A DNA stretch of 64,000 nt from Cryptomeria japonica (Eukaryota > Streptophyta > Pinopsida > Cupressales > Cupressaceae): the NCBI RefSeq assembly GCF_030272615.1, contig NC_081411.1, forward strand, positions 186,263,949-186,327,948, read 5' to 3'. Under the pieces are notes generated by a model. That model was not told the origin of the DNA, did not search any database, and worked only from the letters and a program-made list of their open reading frames with translations. This document shows positions 1 to 11,627 of this stretch, one piece after another. Made by a program: the position numbers and the translations under genes. Within the stretch, counting starts at the first letter, position 1. Every line of letters begins with the position of its first letter.

Positions 1-981
1 TCTTCTCCTAAAGTCTCGATGTCCTCTGTAATGATTATCTTTATGCCTATCATCTCAGTAATCTCTCTTTTCAGTAGATTCTTTGTCAGGACAGTTAGAA
101 GCCATATGTCCTATCTTATCACAATTGAAACATTTCAAAGGTAGTTTTCCTTTATACTTACCTTTGCCTCTCGGTAACCTTCTAGCTAATAGTGCTTCAA
201 ACTCTTCTTTCTTTCTGATTTCCTCATACAGTTTGTGTACTTCTTCCATGTTCTTCCGAAATCTTTCACTTGCTCCACTATGATCCCCTTTAGTGTACTT
301 ACTCATTCTATCATTGTAATCATCAGATTCACCAATATGAAAAGAAATAAATGCAGATTCAACTTTATTTACCAATGACCCACTGTTATCAAAGTTACTT
401 AACTCAAATGCATGTAGCTTACCAATAGTAGCATCTAAAGAAACTGGCATATTGGGTACATACCTTAATTCATTGATTGCAGAGACTTGGATTGCATAAG
501 CTGGTAGAAGAGTTCTTAATAACTTACTTGTTATATCCTTTTCTTCAATAGTTCCACCTGCTCCTTTGATTTGATTGACAATCTCCTTTAGTCTTGTACT
601 GTACTGGGTTATGTTCTCACCTTCATTCATCCTCATAGATTCAAGTTGTCCTCTTAGACTATCCACTTTTGCTCTTGGAATATGTTCATCTCCACCATAC
701 ACATATATGAGCTTGTCCCACATTGCCTTTGCATCATTGCAACCTTCTAGGTCATTAAACTCTAAATCAGTCAATGCAGATGTTATTTCAATCATTTCTT
801 GGATATGTTCTTGCTTTGCTTTTATCTCTTCCATTGTCAATGGATAGGTGCTCAATCTAATGAAATCATTCTCTAGATAATATACAGCATATTCTCCAAC
901 TCCTGATAGGTGTAGCTTCATCCTTTTCTGCCATGTAGAGAAACTAGACTTGTTCAACTTCAGTGCATTCCTCTTATACAT
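1..981 (-). pseudogene. gag: Copia gag polyprotein, decayed and incomplete
   Basis: The frame starts at an ATG at 981 and runs about 308 codons to a TGA at 55-57, then stays open to the window edge. The N-terminal part (SSFSTWQKRMKLHL, then an acidic helical stretch with DLEGCNDAKAMWDKL) is typical of the Copia gag/UBN2 family, which forms the virus-like particle. A CCHC zinc knuckle (CFNCDKIGHMASNC) near the C-terminus binds the element RNA. Residues past the TGA stay basic and Arg/His-rich, so the stop looks like one nonsense mutation (CGA to TGA is the simplest explanation). A further in-frame TGA lies just upstream of the ATG, so the original start may have been further 5'. Confidence 0.85.
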
Positions 982-1032
982 CTTTGGATCTTTGCCTCAA
1001 GTACCTTCAAACTTTTCCTTCTGGAGTCCAAA

Positions 1033-1044
1033 TCTCTAATACCA
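1033..1044 (-). promoter_or_regulatory. Primer binding site (initiator-Met tRNA type)
   Basis: On the minus strand TGGTATTAGAGA lies two bases after the LTR end. It is a degenerate form of TGGTATCAGAGC, which pairs with the 3' end of initiator methionine tRNA in plant Copia elements. Its position fixes the LTR boundary at 1047. Confidence 0.75.
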
Positions 1045-1046
1045 AT

Positions 1047-2512
1047 TGATAGTTTTGATACTTAATGTAAGTACAGATCCAATAGTTAACAAGATGAGAG
1101 GGGGGGGTGAATCATACAAACTTAATCTTCCATAAAAACAACAGATTCAACCTCGGTAACATGTACTTCAGTAATATAACCAAAAATGCTAAACATGAAA
1201 ACTCAAAAGCATATAAACATCATAAAACTCATAACACCAGATTTAACGTGGAAACTCAAATAGGGAAAAACCACTATGGGATTTTGGACCCACTAAGAAA
1301 TATACTCTTCTAGAGTATGCTCGGTTAAAAGCAAATCCTGTTAAAGATTAAAAACACATTGCTAGATGTGACCCAGTTAAGGGATTTCCCTCAGATCTAT
1401 TAGGATCTTCACCTTGTTAGAAGTGACCTTGTTAAAGGATTTCAAACACTCAATTAGAATGTCACCTTGCTAGAGGGTTTTACAAATAAGACTGTTAAGT
1501 CCACTTGGTTAAGAGATTTTCTGTCACTTCGCAAAATAACAGTAATAAAAATCTATCTGCAACTTCACATCTAAAATGCTAAAGAAGATTCTTATTTGCT
1601 CAATACAATAGGACTTATCTTGTCCATCTGTTGGGCTCTATACTCTGTTATTCAAACAGGTTTTCAAGCTTCAGTACTCGGTAATCACTATGTAGCATCC
1701 CTATGCATACATTTACCCGCATACATTGTTTATCAACAATTCCTTATTTATAAACAATTTGCTGACCACTTAATCTCCTTGATCACATTTCCCATGATCA
1801 ATCTTAGCCATCAGATCTTCAAACTTTGACCAGGTTCAATGTATCCTTCGATCTGAAAAATGTTTTACCCATCTTGGAACTTGCATACATTTCTTGGAAC
1901 TTGTGCTAAGGTATTGCGGTTCAATCTGAGTTGTAGATCTTCCTGTCGATTTTCCTTTGCCATAGATTCCTTAACAAACTTCATGCATGGCATACCAATC
2001 ATTTAATCATAGCCAGCTCATCAGCTTCCTTCATTAAATAATGCTTTTATTCATTCAAATGCATTCTGTTACTACTCGGTTGCAACTCGGTAAATACTAA
2101 ACTTCACTCGGTAGACATTCTGCCTTCATTAACCGATAGCGATAACCTTAGGGTTTACCGACTAGGTTCTTTGCTCGGTAACATAGTATAGTATTAACTT
2201 TACAATCAATAACATATGTAGAATATCAAAACAATCTAAACATCATGATCTCATCATTGTCTAACTCGGTAATAGTTGCCCATTGAATAACTTATTCCTC
2301 CCCTTATTCATCACATTCTTTCTATGTCTTTTACCTACATCTTTATACTCATCAAATCATACTTTTTAAGATATGGCAACATCATACTGAATTAGAAAAT
2401 CAATTTCTTGACATTAATGACAAAATAATAATATTAAGACAATAAACATCCTTGATCAGTTATATCCATAATCATCAACAACCTTCTCAATATCCTTATT
2501 GAAATGTCAACA
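1047..2512 (-). repeat. 5' LTR of the minus-strand Copia element (1466 bp)
   Basis: Bounded TG...CA on the minus strand with a short TGTTGAC start, directly upstream of the primer site. Positions about 1310-1530 hold several degenerate copies of a motif like 'ccttgttagaagtgac / ccttgttaaaggattt', a loose internal repeat. The next minus-strand bases upstream are aaggagatat, which resemble a polypurine tract, but gag orientation makes this the 5' LTR. Confidence 0.75.
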
Positions 2513-2532
2513 ATATCTCCTTGTCTATTATA

Positions 2533-4218
2533 ATGCCAACACCTATTTCCCCTCCCTCCCCACTCGGTCGAACACTCAAGGTCATACCCTACCGACATCG
2601 TCTCTTGAGCACCCTAAGTGCTAAAAATTGTCAAACTTTGACGGACCCTAACTCAGAATTAGTGGCACCTACAAATGATCTGTTTGAACCTACGGGTCCA
2701 TGGGAGGGACTCCTACAAAATCCTATCTCAATTTTTTCAATTTTCCCTACAGTTTTATCAAGGCAGCATTTTTTTGGTTGGCAAAAAAATCGTCAGTCTC
2801 CTTCAATTGAATGTTGTCGTGTGGCCAATTTCTCATTCTTCTCATCGTGATAATGAATTGTTGGCTCTAACATGTCTAGTTAGGAATCATTACCCTATTC
2901 ATGCTCCTATTTTTCACCCCCACTTGGTCGAACGCTCGAGGTCATACCCTACCAGCGTCATCTCTTGAGCAACCTAAGTGCTAAAAATTTTCAAACTTTG
3001 ACGTGCCCTAACTCAGAATCTGTGGCATCTGTGAATGATCCATTTGAACCTACAGGTCCAAGAGAGGGGTCCCTACAAAATCCTTTCTCAGTTTTTCAAG
3101 TTTCCCTACGATTTTATTAGAGCAGCATTTTTTCGGTTTGCAAAAAAATCATCAGTCTCATTCAATCGAATGTTGTCGCGTGGCCAGTTTCTCATTCTTC
3201 TCATCACAATAACAAACTATTATCTCTAACATGTCTATTTAGGCATTATTACCCTATTACACTCAGGGTCATACCCTACTGGCATCATCCCTTGAGCACC
3301 CTGAGTGCTAAAAAATTGTCAAACTTTGACGGGCCCTAACTCAGAACCGTGGCACCTGCGAATGATCTTTTTGAACCTACAGGTCCACAAGAGGGGTGCC
3401 TACAAAATCCTATCTTAGTTTTTCAATTTTACCTATGATTTTATTAGGGTAGCATTTTTTCGGTTGCCCAAAAAATCATCAATCTCATTCAATCAAATGT
3501 TGTCGCGTGGTCAATTTCTCATTCTTCTCGTCATGATAATGGATTGTGGGCTCTAATATGTCTAGTTAGGCATTATTACCCTATACATTCTCCTATCCCC
3601 CCCCCCCCACTTGGTCAAACTCTCGGGGTCATACCCTACCGGCATTGTCCCTTGAGCACCCTAAGTGCTAAAAATTGTGAAACTTTGATGGGCCCTAACT
3701 CAGAATTTGTGGCACCTACAAATGATCCATTTGAACCTATGGGTCCACGAGAGGGGTCCCTACAAAATCCTATCTTTTTTTTTCAATTTTCCCTACGGTT
3801 TTATTAGGGCAGCATTTTTTCGGTTGGCAAAAAAATCATCAGTCTCATTCAATCGAATATTGTCGCATGGCCAATTTCTCATTCTGCTCATCGTGCTAAC
3901 AAACCATTGGCTAATAATCTTCCAATTAGGAATTATTACCCTTTGCATGCTCCTATTTTCCCCCCCCACTCGGTCGAACACTTGGGGTCATACCCTACTA
4001 GCATCGTCCCTTGAGCACCCTAAGTGCTAAAAATTGTCAAACTTTGACAGGCCCTAACTCGGAATATGTGGCACCTACAAACTATTCATTTGAACCTACT
4101 GGGCCATGAGAGGGGTCCCTACAAAATCCTATCTTGGTTTTTCAAGTTTCCCTTTGGTTTTATTAGGTCAGCATTTTTTTGCAAAGTTGGCAAAAAAATT
4201 GTCAATCTCATTCAATGA
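2533..4218. repeat. Tandem repeat, about 360-bp unit, five copies
   Basis: The marker gtcataccctac starts at 2581, 2941, 3268, 3628 and 3987, giving spacings of 360, 327, 360 and 359. Each unit carries in order: a C-run with 'actcggtcgaac', 'cttgagcaccctaagtgctaaaaattg', 'ggccctaactcagaat', 'tccctacaaaatcctatct', a T-rich stretch, and 'ttctcattcttctcatc'. The third spacing is about 33 bp short. The fifth copy stops near 4218. Short ORFs in the units are not conserved between copies and carry no recognisable domain, so I treat this as a minor satellite or local amplification. Confidence 0.9.
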
Positions 4219-5814
4219 AAAATATAGATAAACAAGCATTACACTGTAGACACATAAAGATCATCAATATTTCCATGTATTTTGTACACATAATTACCAT
4301 TACACTTGCATGTGACATCCATGAAGGGATATGCAAACATGATTTTTTTTCATTATCAGATACCAATGTACTCATGTACAGATACATTGTATATCATCAA
4401 TATAACTAAACCAATTTGCTCATGGACATTGTATATCATCATAATAAAGTTACATAAATTCACATCCATATACAAATACAACATCCCAGTTCATCTTTAT
4501 CAGACATCCTCATGTCCTAAGAGAAAAGCTTACGTACAACAATGCATGCATATAAATGAAGACCAAAATAAGCAACCTTTTTATGTAGAATGAATGTGTT
4601 ATAAGAAACAAATTATAACACTTAATACAAATTATTATGTCAAATTATAAATAAATCATTTGAAACATTTTTAAGACGTACAAGATTGTATAATTATGAA
4701 ACTTACCAATTTCTCTGCAAAGTATACAAGCATAACTTTGAAGAAAGACGCATGTTGATTAAAGCCCTTCTCACTGCATTTCTCTGCATGGTTGAAGACG
4801 ATTGTAGATATGTTCATTTCTAAATAGAAATACATTCACTTGACTTAGTGTTTATGCACAAAATTTAATCTCATTAATGCACAAAGGAATATGTACCATC
4901 ACCAAGAGTAAACTAGTTGTGTGAGCTTGAATTTCATTCTTAGAATGTTACCTATAATAAGTTAGTTTCACAAAATACAATGGAAATGCATACAAGAAAT
5001 CCAAAATCCACCAATGAAACTACATGAAATACATACTAAAATAAAATATTATTTTACCTTCATGACTTATGTCTCATTGTGTCCTAACTCCATTGTTCCT
5101 GATTGCAGAAAGGTGTGCTCTTAGACAATGCATTGTTGGCTTCCAAGATGGCATATGAAGAATGGACTGATAACTTGTAGTTAACTGATACTATGATATG
5201 CAAAGCTACATGATTATGCTAAAATGATAATACTATATGATTATATTGCTAAAATGATATTTGCTATTTGCTTCAAAACTCACGGATGCATAAGATTGGC
5301 TTGAAGACTATTTTGAAGACTAACTTCCTCTCAACCAAAGCTCTTGATTTTATAGACTTTGAGAGGATTAGATGATGTGGCTTAGATCAACGGTCATGGT
5401 CAGATATACAAATTTGAATGGCTATGAGAAAAGGTGAAGGTTGAGAGAAAGGGGGAAGGAGAAGACAAGTGTCACTCATCTCACCTTGACTAGGTTGTTG
5501 ACTGAGGGAATCTAGGGATGGTTGGAAGAAATTTAGGCATGGTAGGACAAGTGGACTCAAGTCCTTCCCAAGATGTAGGGGGTGTTGGAGAGAATATAGG
5601 AAATGGTTATGAAATGTGTGTACATATACATTTTCATTAATTTTGGAGGTTGAAGATAAATCATGAATTAATATTTAAGGAATATTAATTTCTTTAGCCA
5701 CATGTTTGATGAGTTGGCAAAGGGAAGATGAAGTGGAGATGGAGGGTGAGTTGGAAAAGGGAGATTAAATAATTTAGGAATTATTTAATATTTTAGACTA
5801 TAGGATAGGAGAAT

Positions 5815-6060
5815 AATATTAAATATTGGATATTTAATTGCTTGGAGAAGATAATTAAATATTAGATATTTAATTAACTTGGTTAGAGGAATAATTAAAT
5901 ATTAGATATTTAATTAATTCAGAAGAATAGGATAATGAATTAATTAATAAAATATTAATTAATAGAAAGATATGAAAATGAATTAAATTAGTTAATCTTT
6001 TCGAATTAACTATTTAATAGAAGAATAAATATTAAATAAATATAAAATATTTATTTAATT
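5815..6060. repeat. AT-rich patch of short palindromic repeats
   Basis: Variants of attaaatattagatatttaa recur at about 5819, 5853 and 5896, followed by runs of TTAATTAAT. Each core (TAAATATT...AATATTTA type) is nearly self-complementary. It may be a decayed MITE or simply low-complexity AT sequence. Confidence 0.5.
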
Positions 6061-6156
6061 GTTCATAGCCAATTTTTAGGTGTATACACTAGTCAACAGC
6101 GAATGATCTAGCATGAACTTGTATTTTTAAGAATTGTTAGTCTACACATAAAATAC

Positions 6157-6640
6157 ATGAATGAACATAAAGGCTTTATGATAATCACTTCAACTGAAAT
6201 GCATGATAATAAATGAAAAGGTGGGATTATATACCATAAAAATACGTCCCTTCGAATTATATCAAGAGAACCCACTATGATGACACAAAAATCATAATGT
6301 GATATTGTTGTATATCATCAAAAAAGACCTGCATGAGCATAAAGGTTTTGCAATAGTTGTATCATCAACAATTGTCAAATAGTGTTGTCTAATAACAAAA
6401 ATTGTAAATCTCATCAAATGGATGATAATAAGTCATGTTGCAAAATACGTCCCTTCCAATTATATCAAGTGTACCCACTATGTGCATGCAAAAATTGTGT
6501 TGCTAAAAAAAAACGTTCATAAATAGACCTACATTTTGAACACATCCTTAATATACACGTAACAAACTTGAACATTAAGGTTTAATGATCATTGTTTAAA
6601 ATTAAATGCATGATAAAAAAAAAATAAGGCACCATTAAAG
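6157..6640. repeat. Three degenerate direct repeats of about 200 bp
   Basis: The segment aatacgtcccttc(g/c)aattatatcaag occurs at 6241 and 6444. It is preceded each time by 'cataaagg(c/t)ttt...atga(t)aataa'. A third, weaker copy of the leading part (aacattaaggtttaatgatca, then catgataaaaa) begins near 6565. Copies are heavily diverged and non-coding. Confidence 0.6.
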
Positions 6641-6645
6641 ACCTA

Positions 6646-9600
6646 CTACTCAAGTATGCCTAAAGGGTCATCTCTTTGCTTAAGAGTATCTAGTATTGCT
6701 TCATGATAAGAAGTAGTCACTGTCCATAGCTCTTTGCTCTTTGGTTTTGCTTGATTCTTCAACAACCTAACATTTGTAGCTATAATAAGGTGTGAATACA
6801 TTAGAATGGTTTTGTGTCTCTCATAGTCTTCAAATACAGGCATGCCATTCTTTCTAATCATGTATGTTCACAACCAAGTTCCCACAACAACAACTCAACC
6901 TATAGGATATATCAACTCGTCATCATCAGTCACTAGTTGTGTTAGCTTCTATTTTCCCTATACACATCGTGCCAACCAATATTCTAATCTCTCTTCATTC
7001 CCTTGTGGTGCAATAACTGCAAAAACATGTCCTAGTTGTACAAGATCTGATAGACAGTCATACTCAAGTGAACTTTCCATGTCATCATTTGACAAGGATA
7101 TTGTTTGAGATAAAGGAGTTAGATATTGGGAAACCCATGTATCAACCCACTCACTTGACTCGCACTGATCCCAATCACACTGAACACAACTCTGACAAAA
7201 GCAAGCCAATGCTCATGTCCAAATGGTCCATGTACTTGCATCTAAGCTGAGAAATGAATACATCTTTGAAGAATCTTTAATTGTTTGACAATCCAATCTG
7301 TATTCCATTGTGCTCTCCTCAACCAACCAAAAGAATTTGGTCACTGCTGAATCAAGAGTACCTCCATGTGACAATGCTAAACTACACCAATCAACAATAG
7401 AACATGCATCAGAGAAATTTGTACTTGAAATCCTCAATTGCTCCTTAACTAGAGCTCTCTTCAAACATGCACCTGCTCCATCATGCTCCCCATTCCCATG
7501 CCCCGCCTCAAAAAAACACCAAATATAAGGTATACGCCTCTCTACATGCATTATACTCAACCAATAAAACATACAAGCATTCTTGAATTGACTCGTATAG
7601 TTATCTGACCATATGATATGTCGATCAATTGCAATATATTTCACATGCAAGAACTCAAAAAAAATCTTGAAAGAATGTTGCACATACTCGGAGGAGTGTG
7701 ATCTATCATCACTCATATAAAAATGATACTCCCTTATTATCTTCCTGTCCTCTTATGTACTATCAGGAGCATTTTTATATGTAATGTGACCAAAAATAGC
7801 AATCTAGATTGAATTGTAGTACTGAGACTGTACCTCATTCTATGGTTGCAATGTATAGTTCTCTGCAAAATCAACCACTAATACAATAATGCCAATCAGG
7901 AAAGAGTTCTTACACATCTAGAACTATTGATCTAACCACTGAGACCTATGGGTGTGCCTTGCATACTTGTAGAAAAGATTTTCTTTAAATTCCAAACTAA
8001 AATCAGCAACACTCACTTCTCTTGAGACTAATTCGCATCTAGAACCTTCACCTCCACTCTTCAAAGTATAATTCACTATCTCATATCTTTTTTTCTCAAC
8101 ATAATTCTTTCCAAACTCATGTTCGCTTCCCTCATGAAAACATGAAACAAACTTTGACAACCCACCACATTCTGAGCACTTCTCATTCAAATAATCATTT
8201 CTATAAAAATAGCAGCCATCATCTCTAGGGCATAAAAATAGATCTTGCAAGTCTCTTGATGATCTCAGAAATAGCATTGCACCACACTCCTGCAACATCT
8301 CATTAGTATGCATCGTAGAACAAATATGGCATAAAATTTCATGATACATTGAAAACTCCACGTGGTACTTACAACAAGTATTACGAATCTTAAGAGGAAC
8401 ACAATAAAACATCTTCAAAGATTCAAAGGCCCTTTGTGATATTTGCAAAGCTAGATGTACTTCACAAAAAAATTGTACATTGTTTGGCTTGATTCCAAGA
8501 AATGTTTGGGATGTGGTGTGCGGTCTTGATTGCCGATTCTTAATTTCAAAACATCCTTTACATTGGGTGACACTCTAGAATTAGAGTGCCAAAACTGTTG
8601 AATCTCCTCCTTCACATTGTTAGTTAACTTTCTATCAACACATGGAAGCCTCCCACTAAAAGCTCATGTATCATGTTGAAGTGGATCGTCAAGTCTTTGT
8701 CTTCGTGCAAGTGCTCTATCCAAATTTTTATGGTTTATGTTCAAATCAACACAAGTTTGTCTCATTTGGCAAGCCTTCCTCAATTGATGGCTTATTAAGG
8801 AGGTTGTAATCACTCTTTGAGCAACTCTCTTATCTCTTTCTTTGGTATTCTTTCCAATAGAAGTGAGACCAACAATAGATTTTTGGCAATAATAGAATTT
8901 CTCTCCATCTTCTTGTTCATACAAATTTTCAATTTGTTTAGCAATGGTCTCATCTTTATCATCTTTAGCAATTGAACAAAGAGTTGGCATTTCTCAGTCA
9001 ATGTCTTATTGCTAATTTTTTGCTAAAAAAGTTGTGTAGCCCACAACCGAACGGTTCTTGTTGACCTCTTGCCTTCAAGATTCACAATAATGTTTTCATC
9101 AATTTCATGTAACCATTTTGGGGCTCTTGAAGGTCTCGGATTTCAAATTTGTCTCTCATCCATGAGAGGGTCTTCATTTCTAAAGTAATTAGGTGTTACA
9201 TAATGTTCACTTGGTTGAGCAATTCCACCTTCAATGTCAAAGTTTTCCACATTTTCACCTCCAATGTCAAAATTTTCCACATGTTCACCTCCTATGTCAA
9301 AATTTTCTATGTTTTCACCTCCAATGTCAAAAAATTTCATATTTACACCAAAATTATGGAAACCTTCATTGTCAACTCCCAAATTTTCACTTTCCATTCT
9401 CACATCATGTTGAGAATTTTCATTATCACTTTCAACATTTTCAACATATTCAAAATTTTCACTTTCAAAATCTACATTTTCATTTTCAATAACTTGTTCA
9501 ACATTTTCAAATTCAATTTCCTCTTCACTTGAAGAAACATTAGCAATATTTAACATACCTTGTCTTCTCCTCCTATGACCTTCTCTATCTCTTTCTCTAT

Positions 9601-9667
9601 ACACTTCAATTTGGTCATTTGAAAGTTTTCTTTTGTGTTTAGACTTCTGACGACTACTACTCCCCAT
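6646..9667 (-). pseudogene. Transposase-like protein (RNase-H fold, Cys-rich), decayed
   Basis: About 1000 codons on the minus strand, broken by stops and at least two frame changes in the N-terminal third. From 8448 to 6646 all pieces share one frame, interrupted only by stops (e.g. 7924-7926, 7840-7842, 7804-7806, 7753-7755). In order: basic start (SRQKSKHKRK), acidic region with ten-residue repeats (FDIGGENVEN type), a segment like SRVSPNVKDVLKLRIG, a Cys-rich zinc-binding-like region (CCKYHVEF, CPRDDGC, KCSECGG), then candidate catalytic motifs VVDFAENY, HIIWSDNYTSQFKN and GHGNGEHDGAG. The C-terminus is CFCQSC..CDWDQC and YDCLSDLVQLGHVFAVIA. This layout resembles a group of uncharacterised plant and animal proteins that I take to be transposase-derived. 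The D...D...E/D spacing is inferred, not tested. No terminal inverted repeats were found. Confidence 0.7.
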
Positions 9668-9849
9668 TTACCTCCATAAAGATGCTCCTAAATGATTAAC
9701 AATGTAAGATTTGACTTTAAGAATCTCTCAAAAGCACAAATTTATCTCAACCTGTCTAAAAACTCGTGATTGTCGACAGAAAATATAATGTGAATACTAT
9801 GGGCCATTGGAATCCACAAAATGGCCCACAAGGCTCTTTTTTATTTACA
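9668..9849. other. Spacer upstream of the transposase-like gene
   Basis: Short AT-rich stretch with no ORF. It includes gggccattggaatccacaaaatggccc (about 9800-9826), which can pair as GGGCCATT/AATGGCCC around the middle. It may hold the promoter of the transposase-like gene, but no clear TATA box stands out. Confidence 0.4.
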
Positions 9850-10010
9850 AAAATCAAATATCCAATAAAATCAGATATCAGATTAAATCGGATGTCCGAT
9901 TTTAATGTATAAATTTGTGGTCCCAAAACTTTTTCCTGTTGTCGCCTTTTTTTTCACTGTTGCCACATTAATGGAAATGACAGAAATCGAATATTCGATA
10001 AAATCCTATA
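9850..10010. repeat. Cluster of short dyad motifs (left flank of satellite domain)
   Basis: Five related motifs of the form (G)ATATCCGAT(A/T)AAAT occur at about 9857, 9873, 9890, 9986 and 10005. Two are strong dyads: AAATCGGATGTCCGATTT (8-bp arms, 2-bp spacer) and the perfect 14-bp palindrome ATCGAATATTCGAT (9986-9999). The reverse complement of about 9865-9907 aligns with 21061-21100. Confidence 0.7.
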
Positions 10011-10032
10011 TCCAGTTTTATTACTCATATTT

Positions 10033-10247
10033 TAGAGAGAGATTATGGGAGAGGGAGACAGACAGATAGACAGAGGGTGGAGAGATAGATAGACGTCAGG
10101 GGAGGGAGAGAGAGAGATTAGGGGAGAGGGGGAGAGAGAGATTAGGGGAGAGAGGGGGGAGAGGGAGACAGAGACAGAGACAGAGAGACAGATAGAGACA
10201 GAGACAAAGAGAGAGATGGAGAGAGAGAGGGGGGAAGAGAGAGAGAG
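10033..10247. repeat. GA-rich simple repeat
   Basis: Purine-rich tract of (GA)n with recurring gagagattaggggagag. The reverse complement of this motif recurs in the TC-rich tracts at 15651-15711 and 20641-20956, so the satellite domain is bracketed by inverted simple repeats. Open frames here are only low-complexity shadows. Confidence 0.9.
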
Positions 10248-10276
10248 TGTGACCATAAGGGGTCGTATGTTGTCCT
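10248..10276. repeat. Fragment of the 90-bp satellite, left of the Copia remnant
   Basis: The bases ataaggggtcgtatgttgtc match the recurring satellite segment cataaggggtcgtatgttgtcc found many times between 12660 and 20100. This shows that satellite sequence lies on both sides of the retrotransposon fragment. Confidence 0.75.
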
Positions 10277-10325
10277 CCATCACTCCACCAGCAGGACAGA
10301 GTAATGCTTCACTGGAAAGACAGAT

Positions 10326-11414
10326 ATGGCTAGTGAGCCACCAGAAACTGATAGCATTGACAATACTGAAAGAAAAGTTGAAGTTGATAACACAAAGAAA
10401 CAAGTAGAGATTCAGACTAAGACTGAAATAGAGCAACAAACAGAGAGACAAGCAGAGCAACAGGCTCTGGAATAGCAATAGGTTCATGTGGAAACAATGC
10501 CACCAGCAATAGGAGAAGATCAAAAACCTTTGCTTAAGGAAATGGAAACATAGACTGGCCTACCAGAGGTCACTACAAGCTTGGTTACTTCCTCCACTGG
10601 CAGAATTCAGAATTTTGGTTCCTCCTCTGCAGGTTACAAATCAACAAATGTAACTGAAGTACTTTTGGACTCCATCAAAAGGATAACAGATTGTAGTTCA
10701 TAGGCTTATAAAGCTATAGATGACACAATCCCAATTTTGAAGATGATAGCTCCTAACTGTAACATAGACAATAAGGATTCTTTAAGCCAACTTGACACTT
10801 TGTGTAAATACATCATTGAGAACACAGTGACTGTTGAGAAAATAAAGGAAGAGGCATTGAAGGATAAGTTAGAAATTGAAAAGCAAAAATTCTTTGAAGA
10901 TCGGATAAAGAAGTGTACTAGGGAATTTGACACACTTCTACTGGAACTATGTAACTTATTGAAGGAATTTAAAACTTTGTACAAAGATACTTGCAAGACA
11001 AACTTTTTGACAATAGACATAGATAAGAAAATGAGCAAGGTACAGGATGAAATCAATAAACTTGCTAACAATTTTGTTAACTCACCTAATACATTATCAG
11101 TTTTTGAACAAAGGATAACAAGTTCTGAGGAAGAGTTACTTAAGTTAGAAAGAGAAAAGGAGAGAATAGTAAATAAGGAAAAGAATTTGAGACTAAGACT
11201 GAGTCCAAGATTGGACTATCTAGCATCATTACGGAATGAAATATCTGAGGCACTAGTACAGGGATAGAGAACACTAGTAGAGCATATGCAGCACCTCACT
11301 AGTACAGTTAAAAGAATAGAGACAGCAATAAAGGATAGTAAGAAGTTTATGGAAAGTATAAACTTGATTTTGGCAGATCTTTTTCAAATTGTAACCACCC
11401 AGTTACAAGGTTGA
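10326..11414 (+). pseudogene. Coiled-coil protein ORF downstream of the (lost) Copia pol
   Basis: One frame of about 362 codons from ATG 10326 to TGA 11412-11414, broken by five TAG codons (10473, 10479, 10551, 10701, 11265). The first part is Gln/Glu-rich (EIQTKTEIEQQTERQAEQQ), a Ser/Thr-rich linker follows, and residues about 140-330 are strongly helical and charged (VEKIKEEALKDKLEIEKQKF; EEELLKLEREKERIVNKEK), suggesting long coiled coils. No zinc knuckle or enzyme motif is seen. It lies just 5' of the polypurine tract and LTR, where Sirevirus-type Copia elements carry an extra or env-like ORF. That comparison rests on position only; the function is unknown. Confidence 0.65.
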
Positions 11415-11615
11415 GACTACAACTCTACTGACATCTTGACAACCTTTGTCATTGATGCCAAAGGGGGAGTAGTAGTATGAGAAAATAACTGGCAGAAGAC
11501 TTATCTACTCAGGGGGAGCTCTTATATTTTTGGTAACATATTTTTTGGAAACATTTTTGGATTACAAGTTTTGGATACACTTTCAAATTTTCTCATGAGT
11601 GTTGCCATCAATGTC

Positions 11616-11627
11616 AAAGGGGGAGAT
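11616..11627 (+). promoter_or_regulatory. Polypurine tract (plus-strand primer)
   Basis: AAAGGGGGAGAT ends exactly where the LTR starts (TGTTGGCA). A second purine run, cagggggag, lies about 110 bp upstream (near 11509). The Copia element at 44858-61526 has the same arrangement. Confidence 0.85.

Larger units (their letters stand above)
1..2512 (-). mobile_element. Copia LTR retrotransposon, 5' part, cut by the window edge
   Basis: On the minus strand the order is LTR (2512 to 1047), a primer binding site, then a gag reading frame running off the left edge. The LTR begins TGTTGACATTTC and ends AACTATCA on the minus strand. Gag follows within about 70 bases. Only the 5' LTR and gag are visible; protease, integrase, RT and the 3' LTR would lie left of position 1, so target duplications cannot be checked. 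Copia is called from the gag type and the initiator-Met-like primer site. Confidence 0.85.
4219..6645. other. AT-rich spacer, no gene seen
   Basis: No reading frame of useful length and no RT, transposase or gag motif. It contains an AT-rich palindromic repeat patch (5760-6060) and three degenerate ~200-bp repeats (6157-6640), listed separately. The rest is unremarkable single-copy-looking sequence. Confidence 0.6.

Noticed and set aside
2100-2180. Telomere-like 'ttagggttta' word
   Set aside because: Single occurrence inside an LTR, not a tandem array.
2501-2522. Polypurine tract and 3' LTR reading of the left Copia LTR
   Set aside because: Aaggagatat resembles a polypurine tract, but gag and the primer site lie downstream of the LTR on the minus strand, which makes it the 5' LTR.
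10032-10523. Ser/Leu-rich minus-strand ORF
   Set aside because: Translation of the GA/TC simple repeat and the antisense of the coiled-coil ORF.
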